The translations under genes and the position numbers were made by a program. A stretch of DNA of 64,000 bases, from the NCBI RefSeq assembly GCF_017591425.1, contig NW_024466307.1:1362001-1426000 (forward strand), written 5' to 3'. The DNA is from Ochotona curzoniae (taxonomy: Eukaryota > Chordata > Mammalia > Lagomorpha > Ochotonidae). This document shows, in pieces, positions 36,981-49,605 of the stretch (position 1 is its first letter; each line of letters opens with the position of its first letter). The notes beneath the pieces are model-generated. The model had not been told where the DNA came from. It worked only from the letters and a program-made list of their open reading frames with translations, and made no database searches.

Positions 36981-37302
36981 GGGCTGGTGCTGTGCTGCAG
37001 TACGCTAACCCTCCACCTGTAAGCGGCGGCAGCCCATGTGGGCACCAGTTCAAGTCCCAGCTGCTCCACTTTGTATCCAGCTCCCTGCCTGTGGCCTGGG
37101 AAAGCAGTGGAGGACGGCCTGAATGCTTGGGCCCCTGCACCCGCACGGAAGACCTGGAGGAAGCTCCTGGCTCCTGGCCTCAGACAGCCCAGCCCTGGCT
37201 ACCCTAGCAGTCTGGGAAATGCCATAGCAGATAAGTGACCCCTGCCTCTCCTCCTCTCTGTAATTCTCCCTTTCAAATGAGATTAGGAAAAAAAAAAAAA
37301 AG
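36981..37302 (+). mobile_element. Lagomorph C-type SINE, full length with poly(A)
   Basis: Head GGGCTGGTGCTGTGCTGCAG, GTTCAAGTCCCAGCTGCTCC (B-box-like), GGAAAGCAGTGGAGGACGGC, CTGCCTCTCCTCCTCTCTGT, and a terminal run of 14 A. The tail is intact, suggesting a comparatively recent copy. Confidence 0.9.
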
Positions 37303-38799
37303 TAGAGTCAGGCCTGGAACTGCAAAAAAACAGTTTTGCACAAAAATACACTTATCTCTTAGTGCCATTCTCCCGCAGACTTCCTGAACAACGGCACGCC
37401 ATGGCTTCTGCTGGCGTCTGCCCCTCAGCCCTGGTTGCTGCTGCCGGGCCCCAGACACTCCCTCCATGAGCCCTTCAGGGGTACCCTCAGATCACTGGTC
37501 ACACCTGAACTCTCAGCCGCCACAGATCTGCCCAACACCCCCATGGACGCTGCGAGCAAACACCAAGGGAGACGTGAGGGGCCATGGGCTCCTGGACGGC
37601 GGCCTTGGCTCCCATGCAGCTCCCGACCGCCGTCTGAGCATCACAAAAACCTCTGGGGGGCATGACTGGCCCCCATTCACAAACGGACAGACCAAGGCTA
37701 CGGTGCCCAGGGCCCGAACAGTTCCCGCACACCAGCTGGGTTATCTTGCCAGCAGCTGTAGCTCTTTCTCCACCCAAAACCATGGCACAGCCTTGACACA
37801 CCTCGCCCACAGGCCATATCTGCATGTCAGGTGTGACCCCGGCTCCCGACCTGCTCGCTGTTCCCCAACCAATCCCCTCCCCACATACACAACCATCGAG
37901 CCTGGGCTAGTAGGGTGAGAGTGTGGGGTAGGGTTGCCTCCTCAGCCGAGAACCATGAGGGCTAGCAGAAAGCGCATCAAGAAACACCCCGTTGGCAGGT
38001 GCAGAGGCAGGCAGGAGGGAGGTCTGGGGAGACCCAGAACCCCATACTGCAGTCTGGCAATCAGACCCAGAACCACACAGTGCCTGGGGGAGGCATCAGG
38101 GCTCAGCAGCTAACAGAAAATGTTGCAAAAACAAATCCAAATATGGAAGGTATTCGGATCTGGCTTCTAAGCCGTCAGCCCCAGACTGCCTGCTAAGGAC
38201 TGGCTGGAGAGCGCCTGCGAACAGGGCGCCCTCCTGGAGGGGCCGGCCCAGTCTAACAGAGATCAGACTGTTCTGAAAGTTATCCAATTTGGACTCAGAA
38301 CTCTTAGGGACCTGTCCACTTCCTGACCCCAGGCGCCACTTGTCCAATTCCAGAAAGAGAAGTGACCCACAAGCCAAGCCAGTACAACACCATCCCTCCC
38401 TCTGTTCCTGCAGGTACCTTCCTGGCCAGCTACGGAGCACAGGGGCCATGTTGGCACAGCTGGGCCTGGAGATGCCCATTGATGCCACACCTCCAGGCAT
38501 CCTAAAGCACCAGGGCTCTGCCCCCTGCCCACCCCAGTCTCCCCCACCCACACTCCCTTCCCTCCACAGACCTGTACATCCTTCCTGGCTCCCCTCTTAG
38601 CCATCCTTGCCATGCACTGGCCTCTGAGGACACTTTCCATCAAACGAAAGGAATCTGCGTGAGAGTCCCAAGGCAGTTTGCGCAAGATCGGGAGCACCAT
38701 GCTGAAGAATCATCCTCTCACCCGAGCCCTGGCCTGGGCACTGCCAGGTCCCACCGAGAAAGGAGAAGCCGCACCTGGCCCGGCATGCCCAGGGAGTGC
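37303..38799. other. Intronic DNA with no recognised feature
   Basis: No exon, RNA or repeat recognised. Confidence 0.45.
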
Positions 38800-39001
38800 T
38801 GGTGGCACCGGCAGGCCACTCCGGCCCCTTCCTCAGCATGGAGAGCCTGGGCCTGTGCCCGCACGTCCTAGCCCTGTTGGCACCGGGCAGCCACTTGAGG
38901 AGGGAATGAGCAGTGGCTGAAAGATCTCTCTGTGTCTTTCACTTTCTATCTTTCAAGTAAATAAATATATAAAAATCAAATAAACCCTTAACTTAAAAAA
39001 A
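38800..39001 (+). mobile_element. Lagomorph C-type SINE, diverged, 3' part
   Basis: CCACTTGAGGAGGGAATGAG, AAAGATCTCTCTGTGTCTTT and tail CTTTCAAGTAAATAAATATA. The 5' part is uncertain. Confidence 0.65.
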
Positions 39002-39087
39002 GTTGCAGCTCGTTTTCCACTCTCTTTGAAGCTGTTAGCCTCCCATAAAGGAAGAGAGGCTTGGATAATCCTTCTGACTCTGCCGCT

Positions 39088-39135
39088 TCACGTGTGTGTG
39101 TCCCCGTGTGCACGTGTGTGTGTGTCCCTGTGTCC
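39088..39135 (+). repeat. GT-rich simple repeat
   Basis: Interrupted GTGTGTGTCCCCGTGTGCAC / GTGTGTGTGTCCCTGTG tract. Confidence 0.75.
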
Positions 39136-39823
39136 ACGCATACACTGCTCTGTACATGTGCGTTTGCACCTGCAGTCCTCCTCCAGGACGCAGGCCCCGC
39201 AGGACCTCATGTGTGGTACTCCGGACTCGTGAGAACACCTGTGGAGCTGTGCGAGTTATGATGCTCAGGGCCGAGACAGGGCACGGGTGAGGGCAGGATG
39301 CTGGTCCCGCTCCAGATACGCCAGGCTACCTCACTGCTGCCAGTCAGAGCATGGGTCACCTGACTGAGCCACACACGGAGGCACAGGAACCAAGAGGGCA
39401 GGACACGGCTTGTGCATGGCAGTGACAGCCTCGCCCTTCAGCAACATCACACATGCTGTCTCCGGAAGCTTCTGGAGCCGAGGGGGCTGGCTGAGCCTGT
39501 TAGGAGTCAGGATCTACAGGAACAGTGTCTTACGGCTTCTCCTATTGCACGGGGCAGGGGCAGCGTCCACCTGGTGCTGGCTGGGGTGCAGGAACAATGG
39601 TTACACATTAGAGGAAACAGCCGGGAGGCGGGATTCTGCTGAGATGGGACTCATGGTAAGGAGGGGTCCCCAACACAGACACAGCCCCCACAGCACATCC
39701 CCTGGCACCATCACGACTAGGGGTGGGGGTTCAGGGAGGAGGCAAGGGGACTCTGGGCAACTGGTCAGCAGAAGCCAAGGGTGTGCCCAAGACAGCATGG
39801 ACAGCACCCCTCTGAACTGCCCA

Positions 39824-40110
39824 GGGCCAGCACTGCTGCACAGCAGGCTAAGCTGTCACCCCCAAGGCTGCATCCCACTTGGGTGCTGGCTGTTCCACTT
39901 TGGATTCAGCTGCCTGCTTATGCACTTCAGAAAGCAGCAGAGGGTGGTCCTGGAGCTTGGGTCCTGCATTGGCATGGAAGACTGAGATGGGGTTCCAGGC
40001 TCCTGGCGTTGGCCTGGAGCAGCCCTGGCCGCTGTGGCCACTTAGGAAGTAAACCAGCCCGCACAAGATTCTCTTTCATCTCTGCCTCCAAGTAAATACA
40101 CGTTTACAAA
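39824..40110 (+). mobile_element. Lagomorph C-type SINE
   Basis: Head CACTGCTGCACAGCAGGCTA, GCATCCCACTTGGGTGCTGG, GAAAGCAGCAGAGGGTGGTC, GGCCACTTAGGAAGTAAACC, and a degraded A-rich tail. Confidence 0.85.
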
Positions 40111-42128
40111 GGAACAGTCGGGCGCAGCACGCCAGCAGGGCCCCACCGAGCAGCCTGTGCCGACTCCATGAGCATCTTGCTCTGTGCTTTCAAGCCAGCA
40201 CACACAGCCAATCCTCTGAGCTAAGCACATCCAGGCGAGGGTCTCTCAACCATCTCGGGTTGAAGCACAGCTCTCCTACTCAGAGTCCGACACAACGCCA
40301 TTCCTGAATTGCCTCTGTGTGTGACACTGCAGTGTAGACAGCCCAGTACTGCAAGAACACACTGGGAAGGAGTCACTGCGCAGTGGCTCCGCAGCACCCT
40401 GGTCTCCTGTTGTGAGGACGAGCTGAAATATTCACACAGGGCTTGGGCAGATCAGGGCTGCTCACAGCACAGGGCCCTCCATCTGCCTTCTGCCCACAGC
40501 ACAGCAGCTGCAGCAGGGACACCCGGCCGGCTTTGGTCCCCTGGCCCTGCCAGGACACTGCTGCCTGAGACAGCCTCATGCTTTCCCTGCTCTGCCTGGG
40601 GCAGCCGCCCGGTGCTTCCCAGGGACGTTGTGCAGCCGCTGAGCCGCCAGCCGGAGAGGCCCATTCAGCACCAAGCCACTCTGCTCTGGGGAGCTCCGGA
40701 CGGCAGTTTCCCTTGGGCCGCTTCCACTGCAATGTGGGAAAGCTACTTCCTATTTCCAAACATTAATTGCTGTTTTCCCTCTTAAAACAAGGCTTCAGTG
40801 ACACGGATATGTGGCACACAAAACCGCGGCTCCCTCGGCGGGATAAATCACCGGCTGAGCTGGCATGGAAGGTGGCATGTGCCCACTGCTGCTCTCCCAG
40901 GAGGCTTCAGCCCCCCCGCGCATCCTACAGGGCAGAGGGCACTCACAGTACCCACCCTGGAGGGCCTCCTCTTGGAAACACCCCCGAACCCCCGGCCAGA
41001 CCTGACACCAAGGTAGGTACATTTAACAAACACCCGAGAGTCTGCGGACGCTAAAGTGCCAGTGTCCATAACTATTTCCAGGGAGTAGGAATGTACGCTC
41101 GCTGGAAGGTAAGGTGGCACAGGTGCACGGAGCCCACAGGAGGAACAGCCCAGCGTCCCAGGATGCAGACACAGGCAGGCCACGCACACCAGCCCTGCTC
41201 TTGCTGTAACAACTGCCCCTCAGGCTCCGAGACACCTGTGTGGCCCATCCCTGCAGGTGTCATAGCTGAGCCGACAGGGGGCCTGCAGAGGGGAGCCGTT
41301 TGCCTGAAGCCACGGAGGCTGGGAGTGGGGACAGGACTGAGGTCTCCCAAGGTGGGGGGAGCCTGGCCTTGGGGGTGGCAACAAAGGGCAGGGCGGGGCA
41401 GTTGGCTGCCCACTAAAGGGTCAGATGTCTATAAGCTGAGTAATCACCAGCAAGATCTAACTCAGCGTGTGTAATCATTAACATGGTAAGCCTCAGACAG
41501 GCACCTGTGTGGATTCACGGGGAGCGGGGCCACTTGGCAGGGCAGAGCCCAGCCCCTTGAGGGAGTGAAGGCACGGCCTAGACGGCTCTGGCCGGGGCCA
41601 GTTCGCGGTGCTCCTCTCGCAGTGGACTCTACCATGTGGGGCTCACCAAGCCAAGGACAATGGTCGGGACTGGCTCTCCACAGTGTGGAAGGGAGAGAAT
41701 CATCCAGAAAACTACAGGAGATGCAGTGGAGATGGGAAAACAGCAAGGACTGGGTGCAAACGGCAGGCGCGTGCAGAACGAAGGGCTCTGAGTCAGCATC
41801 CTGGCAGACGCCGCACACCAGCGCACGGCGCGCTGACTCACACCAACTTCACCGGAGGCCAGAGTCCCATGGATGCAGACTGCACCACACTTCAACACTG
41901 ATCCTGGAAGCACCAACGGCACCAGCTACGCCTGTGACTTAACACCGTACTTAGGGGTTCCCATGGACCACCACAGTCGCAGCTCAGCGCTGGACCTGAT
42001 GTGCAGCGCAGGACACAGAGCCGCACCTCAACCACACGCAACACAGAGCGCCTTCTCACCCCAGCATGCGTTCACACCACACTCACCACAGCGCAGGTCT
42101 CTGCCAGACGTGCCCCCTGCAGCAACTG
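40111..42128. other. Intronic DNA, mostly featureless
   Basis: Contains AT-richer islands at about 40725-40810 and 41410-41490, which could be conserved elements but show nothing diagnostic. No gene recognised. Confidence 0.4.
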
Positions 42129-42450
42129 TCCCCACTGCGCGTTCCCGCTGCAGCGACTGTTCCCCTACAGCGTGCGTCCCCACCGCGCGTTCCCCTACAG
42201 CGTGCGTCCCCACCGCGCGTTCCCCTACAGCGTGCGTCCCCACCGCGCGTTCCCCTACAGCGTGCGTCCCCACCGCGCGTTCCCCTACAGCGTGCGTCCC
42301 CACCGCGCGTTCCCCTACAGCGTGCGTCCCCACCGCGCGTTCCCCTACAGCGTGCGTCCCCACCGTGCGTTCCCCTACAGCGTGCGTCCCCACTGCGCGT
42401 TCCCCTACAGCGTGTGTCCCCACTGTGCGTTCCCACTGTGCACGCCCCCG
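42129..42450 (+). repeat. 30-bp minisatellite, eight near-identical copies plus decayed edges
   Basis: Unit CACCGCGCGTTCCCCTACAG followed by CGTGCGTCCC. The lines at 42181, 42241 and 42301 are identical. Edge copies at about 42131-42180 and 42391-42450 are diverged, with CpG-to-TpG changes. The unit is exactly ten codons, so all three frames stay open (for example repeating SVRPHRAFPY). There are no spacers between units, so it is not CRISPR-like. Confidence 0.97.
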
Positions 42451-43492
42451 CTGCTCCCACCCCGTTCTCCTGCTCCCAGTCTCTGAACCAGCTCCACTGA
42501 GCTCAGGGCTGACAGCTGCACCCCCCCACAGCTCTCTGGTGTGTACTTCCCAAGATCCTGAAAAGAATGAGCACATTTCTCCCCCACAGAAGCAAATGAA
42601 CGCAATGTTTCCAAATAAGCCATTTGACATCAACATGATGCTGGGATGGGGACCCAGGTGTGAGGGGAACCAGCGACATGGGGGAGTGGGGGGCGCTGTC
42701 CTCACTGGGGCTTAGCCAGGTAGTCAGTGCTCAGAACGGCTCACTGCCGGCAGCAAGGCCTACACCACCCTCTTTGAGGGTCCAGCCTCCGTCCCCCACC
42801 GCTGCTGCTGGCGCCAAGAGTGGACTGAAGCGTTCTGGAATGTTCCGCATCCCTGAACGGCTGCTATTCTAGCTCCACACACGTGCACATGTGACTCGGC
42901 TCCTCTCTGCTAACTGCCTGCTGTCCATGTCCTTCTGGGCACAGTGGTGGTCTCTTAGAAGAAGGAAGACCCCCTCCTTCTCATGAGGACTCCCCGTGAA
43001 AGAAACACTCCCTTCAGAAGCAGAGCCCCCCACTGCACACAGCTGCTGGCAACAGGGCCAGTGCAGGCCGGAGCAGCCGGACCGGGCCTCGCTGGCTGCA
43101 GCCTCGCTCCCCAGTAGCTCCCAAGGGTGCCACACATCAGCTGGCAGGTGTGGTCAGCTCTGCCTCTTCTGGGGGCCACGCAGCCCTCCCTTCAGCCCGT
43201 CCCCCCATCACTCTGCCCCCTCAGCATTTCCTGGGGCACACTGGCAGCTCTGGGGGAGCCCTTCCACCCCAGGGCCTCTCCTTCCCACCCCTTCCCTCAG
43301 GAAAGACCCCAGGGAGTCCACATGAAATTAGAAGCACAGTAATGCAACCGACCCCACCTGCCTCCCAGGAGACCTTGGGCAAATGACACAACTGTTCACG
43401 CACCTGTCTTTCCCTACATCCACAGCAAGACCTGCCTAGGTGGCCGGGCCGGGCAGTAGCCTTAGGTGGGTAAGGAAATGGGGGGAAATGGG
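42451..43492. other. Intronic DNA with no recognised feature
   Basis: Unique-looking GC-rich sequence between two minisatellites. Confidence 0.45.
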
Positions 43493-43805
43493 AGCTGACA
43501 GCGCCAACCACTCCCAGGGCGGTCAGTCACCATGCAGTGAGCTGACAGCAACGACCACGCCCAGGGCGGTCACACTCGTCACCATGCAGGGCAGTGAGCT
43601 GACAGCGCCGACCACTCCCAGGGCGGTCAGTCACCATGCAGTGAGCTGACAGCACCGACCACTCCCAGGGCGGTCACACTCATCACCATGCAGTGAGCTG
43701 ACAGCGCCGACCACTCCCAGGGCGGTCACACTCGTCACCATGCAGTGAGCTGACAGCGCCGACCACTCCCAGGGCGGTCAGTCGCCATGCAGGGCAGTGA
43801 GCTGG
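43493..43805 (+). repeat. Minisatellite, 47-57-bp unit, six copies
   Basis: Copies start GCTGACAGCGCCGACCACTC, continue CCAGGGCGGTCA, then either GTCACCATGCAGTGA or CACTCGTCACCATGCAGTGA. Two copies carry an extra GGGCA. Copy starts are near 43493, 43540, 43597, 43644, 43696 and 43748. Confidence 0.95.
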
Positions 43806-44964
43806 TGATGAGCCACAGGTGACCGCTCGCTGGCCGCGGCGAGCTGGGCTGCCCCACGTCTCCGGGCCAAGCTGAGCAGCGCCCCGATGCCCCCACCTCC
43901 CGCCAGCACTCCGGAAGTCCAGCTCCCGGTTACGAGGGAAGGGAAAGGACGGCCTCAGAAGCTGTGCTGCATCTCCAACTGCCAGCAGGAAAGGTAGAGA
44001 GCTCAGAGGAGACAGGCACACAGCATCCCGGCCTTTTGTTCTGCAGCAATAGTCGCAAAATGAGATGAAGCGACCCTACACCTCTCACTCAGCGCCCACT
44101 TTATCACCTCCACCCCCACTCTCGGCCTCTCAATTGGCCGTGTGGACGGCAGGCCATGGGATCAGGGGCGGGTGGCTGCTTGCTCCGAGCCCCTTCGCCA
44201 AAGGATCTGCTTCTTGCCCAGGCCGGGGTCACTGGCAGTTCAATTTTCATGCTTCACAGCCGTCCTCTTTGAACACTGCCAAAGGCCCCCCACCCCCCCA
44301 CAGGCCTGCCTCTCAGAAGCAGCCCCTTCTCATGGGAGCCAGGGTGGCCAGCAGGGCTCACTGCCCCCTGGCTGAAACACAGCTGCGCCCAGACCAGCAG
44401 CTGGCAAAAGCTGGCCACCCCCAACTGCTGAGTACACTGGGAGCCCCGGAGCAGGCCAGCTGGGAGACACCCGCAGCCCAAGGACTTGGTTGCAGCTCGG
44501 CTCTGACGTAAAGAAAGGTGAGTCCCCCAACACAGCTGCCCCCTAGAAAGGCGAGGACAGCGGCCGAGACTGGAGAGGAGGCCTACAGGGAGCCACACGG
44601 GGTCTCTGGACTGAAGCAGCCTGAGGGAACAGCATTCCTGAAGACTCCAGAAGGCTCCAGACACACTCAGTGTAAGAATGATCTGCGGACAAAAGCCACC
44701 AAATGAAGCAGATACACTCTGTCTTCGCTGTTAAGACAGATGCAACACGGCACCGTGGCCACTCCGAGAAAGTGACTTGCCTTAGCTAGCTATCCACAGG
44801 CCTCCTGCCCGCCCAGGCCTGTGACCTTCAAAAAAGATCTCCCATTTTAGAGCTGGAAGAGGACACGAGAGTAATTAGGACAACACCCTAGTCCTTCAGT
44901 ACAGGAAACAAACCCAAGAGATTCCAATCAAACAGAGACCTGCAGAGAGCCTGGTGGGCAGACA
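43806..44964. other. Intronic DNA with no recognised feature
   Basis: No gene, RNA or repeat recognised. Confidence 0.45.
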
Positions 44965-45182
44965 CCAGCGAAGTCACCTGTGTGCAGAGCGCACTTGGCC
45001 TGGACACCGACTCCCAGCTCCCGATGCTGGCCCCTGGCTAAGGCACGCCCAAGAGCCAGCGAATGGCCAAGCAGCTGGGTTCTGGACACCCACATGGGTT
45101 ACCGAGATCGCACTGACTGGCCGCTGGCTTCAGTCCAGTCCCGACCAGAGGCTGCCAGCATTTGGAGAGGGAAACAGGATGG
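44965..45182 (+). mobile_element. Possible old lagomorph C-type SINE
   Basis: Weak resemblance: GACACCCACATGGGTTACCG, CTGGCTTCAGTCCAGTCCC and GCATTTGGAGAGGGAAACAG match the order of the SINE body but are strongly diverged. Confidence 0.45.
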
Positions 45183-45351
45183 GTAAGTTTTCTTCAAATG
45201 CAGTCACAGGTCCTCCCTACCCCCAGTAGGTAAGACGGCAGCCAGCAAATCCACAGAGGAGCTGAGCCATGCTGGCGATGTCAGGGCCAGGTGCAGCCCT
45301 CCAGGGCAGCTAGCTATTCTGGACATGCTGACCCCCACTCCCTCCCTCTTA

Positions 45352-45655
45352 AAGACTTAGTTCTTCATTTGACAGCCAGAGTGACATGGTGGCACATGCC
45401 CACACCTATAACGAGTTCCCCCATCTACTGGTTCACTCCCCAAACAGCTACAACAGGCAGAGCTGAGTCAGGAACCCCATCTGGGTCTCCCATGTGGACA
45501 GGAGGGTCCAAGCACTGGGGACATCATCTGGTATCTTCTCAGGCATGTTAGCTGGAAGCTGGATTGGACATAGAGTGGCTTAGACTCTAAGCAGTGCTCC
45601 AATACAGGACGCCAGAGCAGCAAGTGGCAGCTTAACCCACTGTGCTACAATGTGG
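45352..45655 (-). mobile_element. Lagomorph C-type SINE, near full length
   Basis: In reverse complement: CATCTACTGGTTCACTCCCC, GAACCCCATCTGGGTCTCCC, GTTAGCTGGAAGCTGGATTG and head AAGTGGCAGCTTAACCCACT. Confidence 0.9.
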
Positions 45656-47684
45656 CCATGCTATGTCCTCTCAAAGCCAAAGCGACTGAGCAGGACATGC
45701 AACCTCCCATCCAGCCCCCAGGCATTCCCGCAGCAAAGAACATTACTCATCGCAGCCCAGCGTGCCCAGGCTGCTGGAGAGCAGCTCCCAGCTGCCACTG
45801 CTCTGGCTGCTCCCAGAAGCCCACCCTGGACCCAAGGGGCCCATGCTGGCCACGCTCCCAGACCAAAGCCAGTGCACAGAGAGATTCGCCAGACTTTCTG
45901 CTGCCTAGGCCTCAGCAGGCTGGTCCACACACAGCATGCGCCCCCAGACGGCAAGGTCAGCACCACTGTCCAGGGCCCAGACGACACTGCACATGCACAA
46001 TACGGGCAGGTCTGTGCAGTGCCCAGCCTTGTCAGAACTGCACAACAACCAGAGGAAGCTTGTCCCTCCCCACTGATCCACACAGCCGACTCACTCACTG
46101 AGTGGGGACTGGCGATCCCGGGCACCCCTCTCAGTCAAGCCCTAAAGACTCAGGCCCAGGAAGAAGGTTGGCAGGAAAGCCAGTGTCTCCATCACCTGGA
46201 ATGGGGCTTGACCCCTCCTGGTGGCTGCCCAGCCCTAATCAGCAGCAGTGTGGCCACATGGATGTGGTACCTGCTGGCTGGGGACCTAGTATGGATGGCT
46301 AGAAGATGGCTTTTCTCCCGCTTTCACACCACACACCCTCTCTGTCCCCCAGAGCTGAGCAGCGTGTGTCACTGGAATAGGAACCGCAGTACGGGGGCAG
46401 GGCTCCAAGCCCCTCTTCTCCACAGCCTTTGTGGAGACGGAAGCAGCCACTCCCGCAGTGACGCAGGCCCCTGGCAGCTCTGACACACAGTCAGACCAGG
46501 AATGTGTGCTTCCAATCCATAGGGCAGAGCCCCCGGCCGTCGTCATGTCTCCTTGAGCACTTGACCGTGCTCCCAAGAAGTACGCGCAAATGGAGGAGCA
46601 TGGATTTAAAAATTCCTATTACAACTACTTAAACTCTGTGCTTTAAAATAAATCCCCTAGGGGTACCAGCCAGGAAATGTACTGCTGCTGTTTGCTGCCT
46701 ACACACCAGGCTCGGGTTCCGTACCACGGCACCCTGCATGCCACCTACCAGGCTGCTGGGCGTCCGGGCTCTGGATGACAACTGTGTAAGTCAGGAGCAG
46801 CTGAGAGCCAGGGGCTGCCATCGGGCACAGCACTGCCCGGAGGCCAAGCATGCCACGCAGGAACACAGTGAAGCAAAACCCCCGACCTCTCAGGCATTCA
46901 GGCTGACAAACCCACACTCCTGCTGGCTGGGACTCCAATCGCCAGGTCTCGCTTGTGTGGGAATGCGGGCAAACAGCCCTGTCATTAATCAGAGACCCTC
47001 TGCCAGTCACTTAATAGGATTAGGAATACACTGCGATTTCTCGGGGCTATGTGCTGGTTTCCTAGGGCATCCTTCCCTGTCCCCACGCCCGATCTGAGAG
47101 GCAGGGGGCGGGCCAGCTGAGAGCTGCTGGCAAAGGACCCTCACAGAAGCGGGGAGACGCGCCAACACAAGCAGCTTAGGTTCCCATGGCAGGTGCAGCA
47201 TGGGACCTGGGCACAGGGAAGCTGATGGGATGCAGGCCACGCCCCCAGCAGCCTGGCAGTCAGAGGAGGGTGACAGGTAGAACAGGCCGACTCTGCACCA
47301 ACGGCTTCCGAAGCAGGGAGCCAGACCCGGGCAAGCTGATCACCTAGGATAAGAGCGTCCATGACAACTCCCCACCCGGCGACCCCGGGGGCAGGTGACC
47401 TCGTCACCCTCGGCAGCTACTGCCTGGTACTTAGGACTCTTCTGATGAGTGACAACTCGGGTGTTACTGCTGCACAAAGCCACAGCCACGTGGCCCTAGA
47501 GCCACCTCTCACCTGTCTGAGGTGCTTTCCAGCGAAGCGCGGACGCTGCAGGCCAGCTGCACGCTCAAGCTCTGCTTCCAAGGGCACCTGAAGAACAGGC
47601 CGAGGCCGTGAGCCAACGCGGAGAAGCGGGGTCCCTTAGGGAGTTATCTGAAAGGCAGGGACAAAGACGGTTATTACCCACCCA
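45656..47684. other. Intronic DNA, mostly featureless
   Basis: AT-richer islands at about 46570-46690 and 46975-47070 interrupt GC-rich sequence. No gene recognised. Confidence 0.4.
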
Positions 47685-47913
47685 CCATCACCCAACAGTC
47701 AGGAGTCCAGAACCCCACCCAGGTCCCCAGGGCCCCCACGTGGGAGGCAGGCACGCACGTCCTTGAGCTGTCACTTGCTGCTTCCAGGGTGGGCAGTGGC
47801 AGGTGGCTGTACCTGAAGGGGAGAGGCTGGACCTGACCTGCACCATGATGTGTATAGGGGTGGAGGGCAGCTGTCCCAAGGGACGCCTTCACCTGCTGTG
47901 CCACGACAGCCAT
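47685..47913 (-). mobile_element. Lagomorph C-type SINE, diverged
   Basis: In reverse complement: AGAACCCCACCCAGGTCCCC, CCCACGTGGGAGGCAGGCAC and head CTTCACCTGCTGTGCCACGA. The middle part is diverged. Confidence 0.65.
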
Positions 47914-49605
47914 CCCAAAGATGCCAGTCTGTGTTCCTGGTAGACACCAGCACACCATGGCCAGGGTTCCTGGGACTCGGAGTTGAAAAGCTGGCTAGCA
48001 CCACTGAGCCACAGCGTGGGATCTCACAGACCAAGTGGCTCAGCAGCAGGGCAACGGCGAGCCAGGACCGTCACCTCCTCCTGCCTGGCATGCTGCCCGC
48101 AGCACTGCCTCCCCAGGGGACCTGGAAGGCTCTCCGTCACCTCAGACACCAAGAATGAGCACAGGATGGGTGCCATGTCCTCACAGCGCTCATCGCCTGG
48201 GAAGACAGAGTAGCCGGCAGTGAAAACCTGACCCGACACGGCTGACAGGTGCAAGGGCAGTGCGGGGGCCTGTGTGGGGCACCTGCCCACCCCAGCAGGG
48301 CCAGAGGGAGCCCCAGAGCAAGGGAAGGCTAAGCTGAGGGGGGCTGGTGCAGGCAGGCCTGAGGACTCAGGAGGGCAGGCCAGGCAGAGCGAGCTGAGAG
48401 CCTCCGGAAAGGAGCAGGAGTGCGGGCAGCTGGCTGAGGCAGGGGCTGGCGACCAGTGGCCATTTCCCTGCCAGAAGACCCATGACACAGCTGCAACTGC
48501 AGCCTCAAGGCCAGCACTGACAGTGGAGGCTGCCAGGCAGGGAGAAGGGCAAGTGCACAGAGGGCCTCCTGAGGCCCCAGGGGCTGGGGCGGATGCCAGC
48601 GGCCAACACAGCCGCTCAGAGCTCCCCAGAGCCAGCGCCACCTCGAGAGGACACAGGGACAGCCTCAGGACTCTCCCCAGTGACTCCTGTGACCCCGCTT
48701 CTGAACCACAGCACTGCTCATGGTGAGCTGGTCCCCAGACACCAGCTCAAGGTCACCGTTCAGGACAGGCTGCCTGCTGGACACACTGTACCTCCTAGAG
48801 CCGGCCACAGGACAGCAACATTAGGCAGCTGACCCCAGACCTACGGATGCAAGGTCCCTGGGCTGGAGCTCTGCAGGTGACCTGGGGGCAGCGGCTCTGC
48901 CAGAGGATTCGGGTGGGGAGGTGCCAGAGATGAGGCACCAAGCCAGAACTGACCACCTGCCAAGCTGGCAGCCAGTCGTGCTCAGGGCCGCTCACCCGCA
49001 GGGCCTTGGTGCCCACTTTGCTTGACAGAGCACACACACAACTAGTTCTGGATGAGGCCCGGGAGATGCTGCTGGCTTTGCAGACCACGGGCACCCCAAC
49101 TGTCAGCTGGAGAGGAACAGGCACAGACCAACCCCACGCGGGCTTCCCAGGCAACACCCCGACACCCCATCCACCTCTCCAGGAGCCTTGCTGTGTCGGG
49201 CCATGGGACGGGCCGTGCTGGGCCCATACCTCCCTTTCTACACCCCCGGACACAGGATCCGGTTGCTGTGATAAGGGACAGAGGGGAATTCTGGAGGGTC
49301 GAGTCACCCCTGGAGTTACAAAGGCACCCACACCCAGGAGCAAGACGCCCAGCTTAGCTGCCACCTCCTCCCTGCCTCCTCCCCAGAGTGAAGCCAGACC
49401 AGCCCTCCCCCTGAAAAGCGTTTTTCTGTAAGAACAGGCAAACTCTCATATTCTTGTTTACGTTTCTGGAGCTTCTGCTTCTCTTCACCAAAGGAGAAAA
49501 ATGGGCTCTAAGGCATAAAGACCAAGTGCCCAGCCACCGGGCTCCGCTTGGCTCTGCACAGGGAAGGCTGACCCACTGACTCCACCCTCAGAAAAAAGAT
49601 CAAGG
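47914..49605. other. Intronic DNA with no recognised feature
   Basis: GC-rich. Open frames up to 205 codons (minus strand) show no known family. Confidence 0.45.

Noticed and set aside
42129..42450. CRISPR-like array of 30-bp direct repeats
   Set aside because: The units are directly adjacent with no unique spacers, and the host is a mammal. It is a minisatellite.
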